In this document: in pieces, positions 7,579 through 16,640 of the stretch | How the letters are laid out: every line of letters starts with the position of its first letter | Numbering within the stretch: position 1 is the stretch's first letter | NCBI GenBank assembly: GCA_030428695.1 | Contig: JAUIEM010000027.1 | Location: forward strand, 1-39,372 | DNA: 39,372 nucleotides | Direction: 5' to 3' | DNA from: a bacterium | GTDB taxonomy: Bacteria > Planctomycetota > J058 > JAJDCP01 | Notes under the pieces: generated by a model | Database searches by the model: none | The model's input: the letters and a program-made list of their open reading frames with translations, nothing else | What the model was told of the DNA's origin: nothing | Program-made: the position numbers and the translations under genes

Positions 7579-8234
7579 GCAAGCGCCGCGGCCGCACCCC
7601 CCGGGCCGACGGCCTCGCGACCCGCAGCCGCATCCTCAAGGCGGCGACCTCGATGTTCTCGGCGAGCGGCTACGAGGCGACCTCGCTGCGCCAGATCGCC
7701 GGCGCCGCCGACATCGACCTCGCCACCCTGAAGTACCACTTCGGCGACAAGCCGACCTTGTTCGCCGAGGTCTACCGCGCCGGCCACGAGGCCTTCGTCG
7801 CCTGGTTCCGCCCGCTCCTCAGCTCGATGCACGCCCTGACCACCCGCGACGAGGTGCGGGAGAACATCCGCGCGCTGGTCGCCTCGATGCACAGCTACGT
7901 CGAGAAGCATCTGCCCTTCGTGCGCCTGGTGCTGTACCGGATCCTCGAGGACTCCTCGGACATCATCGGCCTCGAGGAGGAGCTGCAGGGCAGCGCCGCG
8001 CAGATGCTCGAGGACTCCTTCCACGGCATGTGCGAGCGCGGCCTGACCCGGCCGATCGACGCCCGCGCCTGGATCACCTTCCTGACCACCAGCTTCTCGA
8101 TCTGGCACGCGACCTGCCGGGTCAAGCCGGGCTGGGTGGGCGAGCCGGTGCCGACCACCCCCGAGGGGCGCGAGCGCTCCGAGGCCTTCTTCCGCAACCT
8201 GCTCGAGTCGATGCTGCTGATGCCCGAGGGCTGA
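7575..8234 (+). CDS. TetR/AcrR-family transcriptional regulator
   Basis: 219 aa from a GTG whose bases overlap the previous stop (GTGA). Residues ~15-62 are a textbook TetR helix-turn-helix: TRSRILKAATSMFSASGYEAT, then LRQIAGAADID, then LKYHFGDKPTLFAEVY. The remainder is helical, with the pattern of a TetR ligand-binding/dimer domain (ENIRALVASMHSYVEKHLPFVRLVLYRILED). Such proteins bind a short palindrome as dimers and release it upon binding a small molecule. Its stop is 3 bases before the first DUF1835 gene, so it is almost certainly co-transcribed with the paralog array. It may autoregulate from the 6797-6912 divergent gap, though I found no clear operator there. Confidence 0.92.
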   Translation: MSKRRGRTPRADGLATRSRILKAATSMFSASGYEATSLRQIAGAADIDLATLKYHFGDKPTLFAEVYRAGHEAFVAWFRPLLSSMHALTTRDEVRENIRALVASMHSYVEKHLPFVRLVLYRILEDSSDIIGLEEELQGSAAQMLEDSFHGMCERGLTRPIDARAWITFLTTSFSIWHATCRVKPGWVGEPVPTTPEGRERSEAFFRNLLESMLLMPEG

Positions 8235-8237
8235 GCG

Positions 8238-10535
8238 ATGCGGATTCCCTGGAACCGCCCGCTGCAGAGCTTCACCGCCCCGCAGTCCCTCGGCGGCATC
8301 ACCGTCTACCACGACTTCGCGTGGCGTGAAGTGTTCGGGAGCGGCCGGCGGCGCTTCCGTCAGGCCAAGGCGATGGTCCGCGAGGCGCGCGAGAACGCCC
8401 CGCGCGGTAAGGCTCCGGCGCTGTTGTTGACCCGGGAGCCGCAGCTGCACGCCGGACCCCATCTGCTCGAGACGGACGAGGCCTGCGTGCTGGTCAGACA
8501 GCCCCTCGAGGTCTTCGCCCGGGCCTGGGCGGAGGCGCCGCCGGCGCTGCACATCGTGCCGGGGCTCTCGGCCGCTAGCGCCCTGCGGGAAGCGCTCGGG
8601 CGCGAGGTGCGCAGCCTGTTCCTGATCGACTCGGGCCAGAACGGCCCCTGCCGCGTGGGGCCCGAGGACCACGACGCCGTCCGGCTCGCCTTCTGGTTGG
8701 AACATTGGCGCCGCGCCGGGAAGGCCCGTGAGGGGTGGCCGCCCAGCCACGAGGCTGCGGTGCGCGGCGGAGCTGCGCTGCGCTCTGCGCTCGCCGCCAG
8801 CGCCCGGGACACGCGCCTGTGCCTGTGGAGCTCGACGGCCTGGTCGGATCAGCTCCCCCTGTGGCAGACGCTGGCTTGCCTGCGCCCGGAGGATCGCGGG
8901 CGCGTCGACGTCGCCTTCCTGCCGGAGGGTTGCGGTCGCCGATACGAGATCGTCCTGCCTTCAGGACTTGCCATCACTCCGCCGGCGCTCTACCGGGCCG
9001 TCTGGCAGCGACGCGCGGCGCTCTCCGCCCGCTGCCACGCACGCGGCGCAGAGCTCTGGCGCGCCTACGCGGGGGACGATCCGCGCCGCTTCCTCGCGCT
9101 CGCCGAGCAGGAGCTTCCTCCCCTCCTGCATGTCGAGCGCGCGGCCTGGCTGCTGCGCTTCCCGCGCGTGCTCGCCGGCCGCCTGCGCCTCAGCCCGCTC
9201 GACAGCGCCCTGCTCGGCGCGTTACTGGAGGGGGAGCGCCCCGCCATCGGCGTCGTGCACCGCGCTGCCCGGGCCGGGGTACAGGTGCTCGACTGGCTCG
9301 GCGACTACGTCCCGTCACTCCGCCTGCTCGCGTGGACCGAAGGGCCGCTGCCGGCGCTCGAGCTGGTCGAGCGCAGCGAGCTGCCCGTCCACCACCGCTA
9401 CCGTCTGACCCCGCACGGGCGGCGCCTGCTCGACCAGGGCGCCGGCGGGCCGGAGGAGATTCCGCCCATCGACATCGGCGGCTACCGGGCCGATGCCACG
9501 CCCCCGATCTGGGCGGTGGACGAGGACGGGGAGCGGCCGCAGCTCGTTCTCGCTCCGCCCAGCCCTCCGCTCGAGGGGACCGCCCACTTCGTGCTCGGGG
9601 ACAGCGCAGGGGGCAGTCTGCTCATGCTGGGCCTCGCTCCGCAGGCGATCCTCAGGGCGTGGGACCCGTGCACCGACGGTCCCTGCCGCGCAGATCCTCG
9701 CGCTCACCTCCGGGTGAGGGCGCGCGCGTGGCCTGCGGAAACCTCGCCGTGGGCCGGTCGCGTCTTCGGGCGGCGCGTCGCCGAGGCAGCCGGGGGGCGG
9801 CTGTGCCTGTGGATCGGGACGGACTGGGGGGAACAGCTGTTCCTGTGGCGGATGTGCGACAAGCTCGTGAGGGAAGCGGTCGCCCCCGCGCGGATCGAGG
9901 TCGTCTTCCTCGACGAAGCGCTGGAGAACGGCTGCCCGCGGACCATCGGCATGTGCGATCCGCACCGGCTGCAAAAGCTCTGGCGCCAGCGGATGCCCAC
10001 CTCCGCCAAGCTGCTCGCCCGCGGGGCGGCCCTGTGGCACGCGTTCGTGGCGGACACTCCGGCGCCCTTCGCGGCCCTGTGCGCGGAGGAGCACCCCGAC
10101 CCGCTCCGTCCGCGGCTGACCGAGCTCGCGTCCCTGCTCCCGCGCCGCACCGCGCGGGGGCTCGCCCTCTCCCGGCTCGACCACACCCTGCTCGCCCCCT
10201 TCCGGGACGGGCCGGGGCGCTGGCTTCGCGGCCTCGAGGACTGCGCGCGAGGGTGGGACGCGTTGCTGCAGGCGTTCGGCGACAGGATGCTCCAGGACCG
10301 GGTCGTCGGCTGGAGCCGCGCCGCTCCCCCGGCGCTCGAGTGCTCCCGGCCGAGCGCGCGCTCCGGCGCGGATGTCTACCGCCTGACCCCCCACGGCGAG
10401 CGCCTGCTCGCCGAGGGCTTCCGCGACCCCTCCGAGCATCTTCCCCTGCCCTTCGGCGGCTACGCCAACGACGGCCGGACGCCGGTCTGGGTGTGCGTGG
10501 AGGGGAACGGAACCGTGCAGGTGGCACCGCTATGA
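8238..10535 (+). CDS. Two-unit DUF1835-family protein (array gene A)
   Basis: 765 aa. Residues 1-~95 are an N-terminal block (WNRPLQSFTAPQSLGGITVYHDF...). Unit 1 (~100-440) has a worn GLSAASAL core and ends in IDIGGYRADATPPIW. Unit 2 (~445-765) has an intact FVLGDSAGGSLLML core and ends in LPFGGYANDGRTPVW. Both show the other DUF1835-family marks: a WDPCTDGPC or IDSGQNGPC stretch, LCLWxxTxWxxQLxLW, an R-x5-A-x-L-x-ARGAxLWxAF segment, LALSRLDxxLL, and a final YRLTPHGxRLL winged-helix-like tail before GGY. Family function is not established. Ordinary members are ~300-350 aa single-unit proteins, so fusion of two plus an extra N-terminal block is unusual. The stop overlaps the next ATG. Confidence 0.75.
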   Translation: MRIPWNRPLQSFTAPQSLGGITVYHDFAWREVFGSGRRRFRQAKAMVREARENAPRGKAPALLLTREPQLHAGPHLLETDEACVLVRQPLEVFARAWAEAPPALHIVPGLSAASALREALGREVRSLFLIDSGQNGPCRVGPEDHDAVRLAFWLEHWRRAGKAREGWPPSHEAAVRGGAALRSALAASARDTRLCLWSSTAWSDQLPLWQTLACLRPEDRGRVDVAFLPEGCGRRYEIVLPSGLAITPPALYRAVWQRRAALSARCHARGAELWRAYAGDDPRRFLALAEQELPPLLHVERAAWLLRFPRVLAGRLRLSPLDSALLGALLEGERPAIGVVHRAARAGVQVLDWLGDYVPSLRLLAWTEGPLPALELVERSELPVHHRYRLTPHGRRLLDQGAGGPEEIPPIDIGGYRADATPPIWAVDEDGERPQLVLAPPSPPLEGTAHFVLGDSAGGSLLMLGLAPQAILRAWDPCTDGPCRADPRAHLRVRARAWPAETSPWAGRVFGRRVAEAAGGRLCLWIGTDWGEQLFLWRMCDKLVREAVAPARIEVVFLDEALENGCPRTIGMCDPHRLQKLWRQRMPTSAKLLARGAALWHAFVADTPAPFAALCAEEHPDPLRPRLTELASLLPRRTARGLALSRLDHTLLAPFRDGPGRWLRGLEDCARGWDALLQAFGDRMLQDRVVGWSRAAPPALECSRPSARSGADVYRLTPHGERLLAEGFRDPSEHLPLPFGGYANDGRTPVWVCVEGNGTVQVAPL

Positions 10536-11809
10536 GTCCTCCCTGGAAACGCCCGCTGCAGAGCTTCACGGCCCCGAAGTCCCTCGGCGGGATCACGGTC
10601 TACCACGACTTCGACTGGGAGGCGCTGTTCGGCCACCGCCGCAAGCTCTTCCCCGGCGCGAAGAAGCTCGCCGCCCAGGCCCGCGAGGCCTGCCCCGCGG
10701 GCAAGACCCCGGCCCTGCTGCTGACCGACCAGCCGCTGGCCGAGCGCTTCTTCCGCCTGATCCAGACCGCCGACGCCGCGGTGCTGGTCGCCCAGCCGGA
10801 GGCGGTGTTCGCGCGGCGGGAGCGGGTGACGGGGAGCTTCCAGATCGTGCTCGGGGGCTCTCCGAGCGGAGCGCTGGGGAAGCTCGTCGCCGACCGGTCG
10901 ACGATCTACTTCGACTGGGACCCGTGCACCACCGGACCCTGCCGCGAGGACCCCGCCGCCCACCGCCGCGTGCGCGAGAGCCTCTGGGCGGAGTGGGCCC
11001 CGGAGAGCCCGCAGTGGCTCGGCAGCGGCGAACGCATGGTCGCGGCGCTCGGGGCCCTCACGGAGCGGGGCCGGCTGTGCGTGTGGACCGGGCCGGCGTG
11101 GGACGAGCAGCTCTTCCTGTGGAGGGTCCTCGACTGCCTCGAGCGCCTCGGCACCGATCCGGCCGGGGTCGACCTCGCCGTCGTCCCCGACGAGCCCGCC
11201 CTGGCTCCTGACCGCGGCTCGATCCGTCATTGCGGCCCCCGCCAGCTGTGGAACCTGTGGCGGCTGCGCACACATCTGGAGGCGGAGGTGCTCGCCCGCG
11301 GGGCCGCGCTGTGGCGGGCCTTCGTCGCCCCGACCCCGGCCCGGCTGGCCGCCCTGTGCGCGAAGGAGCAGCCTCCGCCCCTCTTCCCCCGGGTCGACGA
11401 GCTCGGCGCCCTGCTGCCGGGTCGCAGCGCGACGGGACTCGGCCTGAGCCGGCTCGACCGCGCGCTCCTCGGCCCGTTCCGGGAGGGGCCCGGCCGGCCG
11501 TTCTGTGTCGTCCAGCGCAACCAGGAGGCATGGATGGAGCTGATGGACCACTTCGGCGACGTCCTCCTGGTCGATCGCATCGTCGCCTGGTCTCAGGCCC
11601 CGCAGCCCGCGCTGTCGATGGAGGGCGACGCCGAGGAGTCCCATTGGAACGTCTTCCGCCTGACCCCCCACGGCGAGCGCCTGCTCGCGGAGGGCTTCCG
11701 CGACCCCTCCGAGCATCTTCCCCTGCCCTTCGGCGGCTACGCCAACGACGGCCGGGCGCCGGTGTGGGTGTGCTTGGAGGGGGATGAAGCGAGGGTGGCG
11801 CCGCTGTGA
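10532..11809 (+). CDS. Single-unit DUF1835-family protein (array gene B)
   Basis: 425 aa; ATG overlaps gene A's stop. It is the cleanest copy of the repeat unit: N-terminal block 1-~100 (WKRPLQSFTAPKSLGGITVYHDFDW, then PALLLTDQPL and AVLVAQPEAVFARR), then a GGSPSGAL core at ~108-117. Next come FDWDPCTTGPC, RLCVWTGPAWDEQLFLWRVLD, ARGAALWRAF and LGLSRLDRALLGPF, ending in FRLTPHGERLL...LPFGGYANDGRAPVWV. That ending groups it with the second units of genes A and C. No signal peptide or TM segment is seen, so it is probably cytoplasmic. The GTG of gene C overlaps its stop. Confidence 0.75.
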   Translation: MSPPWKRPLQSFTAPKSLGGITVYHDFDWEALFGHRRKLFPGAKKLAAQAREACPAGKTPALLLTDQPLAERFFRLIQTADAAVLVAQPEAVFARRERVTGSFQIVLGGSPSGALGKLVADRSTIYFDWDPCTTGPCREDPAAHRRVRESLWAEWAPESPQWLGSGERMVAALGALTERGRLCVWTGPAWDEQLFLWRVLDCLERLGTDPAGVDLAVVPDEPALAPDRGSIRHCGPRQLWNLWRLRTHLEAEVLARGAALWRAFVAPTPARLAALCAKEQPPPLFPRVDELGALLPGRSATGLGLSRLDRALLGPFREGPGRPFCVVQRNQEAWMELMDHFGDVLLVDRIVAWSQAPQPALSMEGDAEESHWNVFRLTPHGERLLAEGFRDPSEHLPLPFGGYANDGRAPVWVCLEGDEARVAPL

Positions 11810-14116
11810 GCCTCCCCTGGAACCGCCCGCTGCTGAGCTTCACCGCCCCGAAGTCCCTCGGCGGCATCACCGTCTACCACGACTTCGACCGGGAGGAGGT
11901 GTTCGGCCACCGCCGCACGGTCTTCGCCGGGGCGAAGGCGCTCGTGCGGCGGGCGCGGAACCTGTGTCCGCAGGGCAGACGGCCGGCGTTGCTGCTGACC
12001 GGGCAGATCTGCGCGAGGGACGGCCGATCATCCGCCAGAACGCCGAGGAGCACGCGATGGTCGCGCGACGCTCCGGAAGATCCCTCCGACCCTCCGCCTG
12101 TGTGTCTGGAGCTCGCGCGCCTGGCCCGACCAGATCATCCTCTGGGAGGTGCTCGCCAGCCTGCGCCCTGCCGACGACGAGCGGGTCGAGCTCGCCGTGG
12201 GTGCGCAGAGGCTTCCGCCGCACGCAGGCCCCATCTCCGGTTCTGGCCTGGTCACAGTGAAAGACCTGCTCCGCGCGCTCTGGCAGCGCCGCTTGCCGCT
12301 CGAGGCCCCGGTCCGGGAGAAGGGAGCGGAGCTGTGGGAGGCGTACGCCGGGGACGACCCGCGCAGGCTGTTCGTGCTGCTGCGCAAAGAGCTCCCGCCG
12401 CCCCTGTGCGCAGACCGCGCCGCCTACGCCGCCCGCTTCCCGCGGAGGATCGCCGGCCGCCTGCGTCTCAGCCGCCTCGACACGGTGCTGCTCGAGGCCG
12501 CCCGGGACGAGGCCGACGTCCCGTCGGTCATCCAGGCGGTCGAGCGCGCGGGGCTGGACGGGGCCCTGCCGAAGGCGTACGTCCAGGACCGGCTGCTCGA
12601 CCACGTCGAACACCAGCCCCCCACGCTCGCGCTGGCCGCGGACACCTCCCTGCCCCCTTTCGTCCAACCGAGCACACACCGCTACCGCCTCACCCCCCAC
12701 GGTTTGCGCCTGCTCGACCGGGGCGCCGACGGCCCGGAGGAGCTTCCGCCGCTCGACATCGGCGGCTACCGGGCCGACGCTACGGCCCCCGTCTGGGTGG
12801 TGTGCGAGGACGGGGCGGAGCCGCGGCTCGAGGAGTGGGCTCCGGGGCCGGCGGAAGAGCCCGCCTGGAACCGGCCGCTGCAGAGCTTCATCGCGGCGCC
12901 GTCCCTCGGCCGGATCAAGATCTACCACGACTTCGACTGGGAGCGGGTCTCCGGCCACCGGCGCCGCAGCTTCCCCGGAGCCGGCTCCCTCGCTGCCGAG
13001 GCGCAATGGAGCTGCCCTCCCGGGAAGAGCCCCGCGCTGCTGCTGAGCGACCAACCGCTGCCGATGAGCACGTTTCAGAAGACGCTCCAGACCGCGCGCG
13101 AGGCGGTGTTCGTCCGCCAGCCCCTGGCGGTCTTCGACCGGCACAGACCCGCCCTCGAAAACACCGCCCACCTCGTGCTCGGGGGCAGCGCAGGGGGCAG
13201 CCTGATCATGCTCGGTATCACTCCGCAGACGATCCTCGCGGAGCGTGACCCCTGCACCATCGGCCCCTGCCGCGCCGATCCTCAAGCGCACCTGGAGACG
13301 AGGAACCGATTCTGGGCCGAGCAGGACCCGCGCTGGGCCGATCGCCCCGGCCAACGACTCCTCGCCGAGCCGCCCGCGGGCCGCCTGTGCCTGTGGGCCG
13401 GGACGGCATGGGCGGAGCAGCTGTTCCTGTGGAGGATGTGCGACGAGCTCGCCCGGGCATCGGTCGATCCCGCAAGGATCGACGTCCCCTTCCTCGACGA
13501 GGAGCGGGCCGGAAGCAGAATGACGATCGGCTCGTGCAATCCGAGCACGCTGTGGCGGCTGTGGCTCCGGCGGACGCCCCTCAGCGCCGCGCTCCTCGCC
13601 CGCGGCGCGGCCCTGTGGCGCGCCTACGTGGCGGACACTCCGGCGCCGTTGGTCGCCCTGTGCGCGGATGAGCATCCCGATCCGCTCCGTCCGCGGCTGA
13701 CCGAGCTGGCGGCCTTGCTCCCACGCCGCACGGCCCGGGGGCTCGCCCTGTCCCGGCTCGACCACAGCCTGCTCGTTCCCTTCCGGGCCGGGCCGGGCCC
13801 CTGGTTTCTCGGCCTCCAGATCGACGCCGACCGCTGGTACCCGATGATGGACATGTTCGGCGACCTCATGCTCGAGGCCCGCTCCGCCGCCTGGACCCGC
13901 GCCGCTCCCCCGGCCCTCGAGCGCCACTACGAGGGGGAGCACCGGGGCGCGCACCGCTACCGCCTCACCCCCCACGGCGAGCGCCTGCTCGCGGAGGGCT
14001 TCCGCGACCCCTCCGAGCTTCTACCGCTGCCCTTCGGGGGCTACGCCAACGACGGCCGGGCGCCGGTCTGGGTGTGTGTGGAGGGGGAAGGGCTCCGGCT
14101 GGAACCCTGGCCCTGA
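11806..14116 (+). pseudogene. Two-unit DUF1835-family gene C, broken in its first unit
   Basis: From the GTG at 11806 the N-terminal block reads normally (WNRPLLSFTAPKSLGGITVYHDF) as far as LLLTGQ at ~12006. The homologous sequence then continues in another frame (DLREGRPIIRQNAEEHAMVARR, 12006-~12075), and from ~12089 in the third frame (TLRLCVWSSRAWPDQIILWEVLASLRP). Against gene A, about 100 residues carrying the DUF1835 core of unit 1 are missing between these two pieces. From ~12089 to the TGA at 14116 everything is open: the rest of unit 1 (ending DIGGYRADATAPVW), then a complete unit 2 with its own N-terminal block (WNRPLQSFIAAPSLG, from ~12860), core LVLGGSAGGSLIML, and the usual end. 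The distal part might still be translated from an internal start such as the GTG at 12149. A sequencing error could explain one frame change but not the lost core. Confidence 0.7.
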
Positions 14117-14253
14117 CCCCACCTGTACGGAACCCGGACAGTCGAGCTTCCCACGCCGCAGCTCTCCCCGGCCTCCTCCGCAGGATCCGGCGAAAGGCAC
14201 GGTGCTTGCTTTCGCAGACCGAGGAACTGCGGGCACGGCCCGGGAGGTGCGAC

Positions 14254-15111
14254 ATGGCGGATGTGATGCGGGTGGTCAAGACGGTGCAGGGCATGGGGGC
14301 GGTCGTCACCGTCGCCGTCCAGAACGGCGGGCTGCCGGGGACCACGAACGACAGCCTGCCACAGCTGGCGGCCAAGCTGGTCAGGCTGGAGCGGTGGCTC
14401 AAGCGGGTCAAGGCCGCCGGCAACACCGCCCAGCTCGTCGCGATCGGCCTCGCGATGCGACGCGCCCAGCAGAAGAAGGACGACGGGGCGATGCTCAACT
14501 GCGTGTGCCAGCTCGCGGTGCTCGCCGCGGTCAACCTCAACCCCTGGGTCGGGGCTCTGAACCTCGCTCTCAATGTCTTCGTCGGGCCGGACTGGATCGC
14601 GAAGGTCACGGCCGGACCGAACGCCCTGCAGCGCGACATCAAGCGCTACAGCAAGCACGGCATGGCCCACCTGCTCAACCCGCACGCGCGGGCGCTGAAC
14701 CAGATCGGGACCTTCAACCGCTGCTTCGTCGTGTTCGGCGGCCTGAAGCTGCGCGCGAAGAAGTACGACCGCGGCCTGACGACCCGCCAGACCTGGCCGG
14801 ATCCCTTCGTGTATGTGCGGTGCTACAACAACGAGGGAGCCCACCGCTCGTACCGCACATCGACGATCGCCAACGTCGCCCCGGCCTCGGACGGGACCTT
14901 CAACTGTGCCGGCTTCAAGCCCCCGCGCATCGAGCTGTGGAACGACACGAAGCGCGTCGACATCACGGTCTACGACCAGGACGCGGTGTTCAACGACAAG
15001 CTGGGCAGCCAGACCTTCCACAACCTGTTCCGGACAAAGGGAAGGAAGATCGAGCGCACGATGCGCGACGGCGACGTCGAGAGCCTCCGGCTGTGGTTCA
15101 TCACGGCCTGA
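14254..15111 (+). CDS. C2-like domain protein downstream of the DUF1835 array
   Basis: 285 aa from the ATG at 14254, chosen because GGAGG sits 6 bases upstream; an open frame from 14074 is only an extension into gene C. Residues 1-~110 are helical, with a hydrophobic stretch (~88-112, CVCQLAVLAAVNLNPWVGALNLALNV, in part) that could insert in or lie on a membrane. From ~165 the pattern is C2-like. It reads LKLRAKKYD, WPDPFVYVRCY, a gap, IELWNDTKRVDITVYDQDAVFNDKLGSQTF. The last piece matches the VxDxDxxxxDDxxG signature of calcium- and phospholipid-binding C2 domains, with some acidic positions altered. Such domains are unusual in bacteria. It lies 137 bases after gene C on the same strand, so co-expression is plausible. 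Confidence 0.65.
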   Translation: MADVMRVVKTVQGMGAVVTVAVQNGGLPGTTNDSLPQLAAKLVRLERWLKRVKAAGNTAQLVAIGLAMRRAQQKKDDGAMLNCVCQLAVLAAVNLNPWVGALNLALNVFVGPDWIAKVTAGPNALQRDIKRYSKHGMAHLLNPHARALNQIGTFNRCFVVFGGLKLRAKKYDRGLTTRQTWPDPFVYVRCYNNEGAHRSYRTSTIANVAPASDGTFNCAGFKPPRIELWNDTKRVDITVYDQDAVFNDKLGSQTFHNLFRTKGRKIERTMRDGDVESLRLWFITA

Positions 15112-15117
15112 GCGCCC

Positions 15118-16398
15118 TCAGTCGGCCTTCTCTGCTTCCTTCGCCTTCTTCCCCGCCTCCGCCTTCTCCCCCTCCGCCGGCACCCGCACGCGGATGTCGA
15201 ACAGCTTGCCGCGCCGGGTCCGGCGCACGGTAAAGGTTGCCCCCTCGCGCTGCAGGCTCGCGCCGAGGCGGGGCGCGAGGCCTTCGGCCAGCAGCCAGGC
15301 CGACAGGGTCTGCTCGTCCTCGGGCAGGGCGAGGCCGAGCTGGCTGCCGACGTCCTTCATGTGGACGCCGCCCCCGACCAGCCACTGCTGCTTGCGCAGG
15401 CGGTGCATGCTGTGGGGGAGCTGGTCGAACTCGTCCTCGAGCTCGCCGATCAGCTCCTCGATAATGTCCTCGAGGGTGACGATGCCGAGGCTCTTGCCCT
15501 CGGCGTTGATCACGATCGCCATGTGCACGTAGGCGCTCGCGAAGATCTTGAGCAGGCGGTTGGCCGGCGAGTCGGGCTCGACCGACTGCAGCGGCCGCAG
15601 GATCTCGTCGAGGGCGTCGGAGCCGGCGTCCTGCTGCAGGAAGACCAGCTCCTTGAAGTTGACGTAGCCGACGATCTTGTCGAGGTCGCCGTCATCGCAC
15701 ACCGGGAAGCGCGTGTGCGGGTTGGCGCGGGCGACGGCGACCGCCTCCTCGAGGGAGTGGCCGGTGCTGATCCAGGTGACCTCGGCGATCGGGATCATCA
15801 CCTCCTCGACCTTGGTCGCGGCGAGCTCGGAGGCGCTCGCGATGATCTTCTCCTGGGTCGGGCCGATCAGCTTCGACATGCGCGCGAAGCCGGCGAGGGC
15901 CTTGATGTCCTCGAGGGTGCGGGGGCGGCCGTCGTCCGGGATCTTGCGCTCGAAGGGCTTGTTCAGGAGGTGGACGAACCAGCTGACCGGCGTCAGCACC
16001 TTGGTCAGGAAGGCGAGGGGATAGGCGATCAGCGGCGCGAAGCGGGTGTTCTGCTGGACGCCGATGGTCTTCGGCAGGATCTCCGACAGCTGCAGCATCA
16101 GGAAGGTGAAGACGACCGCGAACAGGGTCGCGTGGAAGGGATCGCTCGACACCTGCTCGAAGCTCGAACCGGCCAGGGTCGCGCCGATGGTGTGCGAGGC
16201 GGTGTTGATGATCAGGATCACCGCGATCGGCCGCTCGATGTTCTTCTTGAAGTCCGACCAGATCGCTCCGATCCGCGGGTTCTTCTGGTTGAGCTCGGCG
16301 ATCTGGGTCGGCGTCATGCTCAAGAGCGTCGCCTCGAGCAGGGAGCACACGCCCGAGATGACGAGCGCGAACACGACGCTGAGGATGAACAGCAGCAC
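15118..16398 (-). CDS. CNNM/CorC (HlyC)-family membrane protein with CBS pair
   Basis: 426 aa from a GTG with GGAGG 6 bases upstream; the open frame continues another 51 codons upstream without membrane or domain character. Order: a DUF21/CNNM transmembrane domain (~1-165, including ILSVVFALVISGVCSLLEATLLS and LQLSEILPKTIGV), then a CBS pair (~190-320, EVMIPIAEVTWIS and VGYVNFKELVFLQQ), then the CorC_HlyC C-terminal domain (~345-415, WLVGGGVHMKDVGSQLGLALPE), and a Lys/Glu tail. Family members are implicated in magnesium or other divalent cation export, with nucleotide binding at the CBS pair as a sensor. It faces the GlgC-like gene across a 242-base divergent gap and ends 6 bases from the C2-like gene, convergent. 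Confidence 0.92.
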   Translation of the reverse strand: MLLFILSVVFALVISGVCSLLEATLLSMTPTQIAELNQKNPRIGAIWSDFKKNIERPIAVILIINTASHTIGATLAGSSFEQVSSDPFHATLFAVVFTFLMLQLSEILPKTIGVQQNTRFAPLIAYPLAFLTKVLTPVSWFVHLLNKPFERKIPDDGRPRTLEDIKALAGFARMSKLIGPTQEKIIASASELAATKVEEVMIPIAEVTWISTGHSLEEAVAVARANPHTRFPVCDDGDLDKIVGYVNFKELVFLQQDAGSDALDEILRPLQSVEPDSPANRLLKIFASAYVHMAIVINAEGKSLGIVTLEDIIEELIGELEDEFDQLPHSMHRLRKQQWLVGGGVHMKDVGSQLGLALPEDEQTLSAWLLAEGLAPRLGASLQREGATFTVRRTRRGKLFDIRVRVPAEGEKAEAGKKAKEAEKAD

Positions 16399-16596
16399 GG
16401 TCGGCCTCCGGTGGGGAATGAGCGGTATCCTACCGGCCGCGGGCCCTTCGCTCCAGCTTCCGCTCGCTCCTCCCTTCCCGAAGCCAGACCCGCGGGGTCG
16501 ACCGTTACCATCTGCGCCCGTCGCGATCTCCGGGCGTAGCTGGCGCGTCACGGAGGACCACGACCGCCCCGCCTCTTCCCGCGTCCTGCGGATGGT

Positions 16597-16631
16597 CCCG
16601 TTGTTGCACCGCGTCAGGTACCTGCAACGGG
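16597..16631 (+). promoter_or_regulatory. Inverted repeat next to the glgC ribosome site
   Basis: CCCGTTG (16597-16603) can pair with CAACGGG (16625-16631), and the loop side contains the perfect palindrome CAGGTACCTG (16615-16624). The stem ends in the G-run of the ribosome site GGGGAGAG for the gene at 16641, so folding could reduce its access. An operator for a dimeric regulator is an equal possibility. Structure only; no known motif. Confidence 0.3.
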
Positions 16632-16640
16632 GAGAGAAGT

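Noticed and set aside
14074..14253. Longer N-terminus for the C2-like protein
   Set aside because: It overlaps the end of gene C and has no good ribosome site, whereas GGAGG precedes the ATG at 14254.
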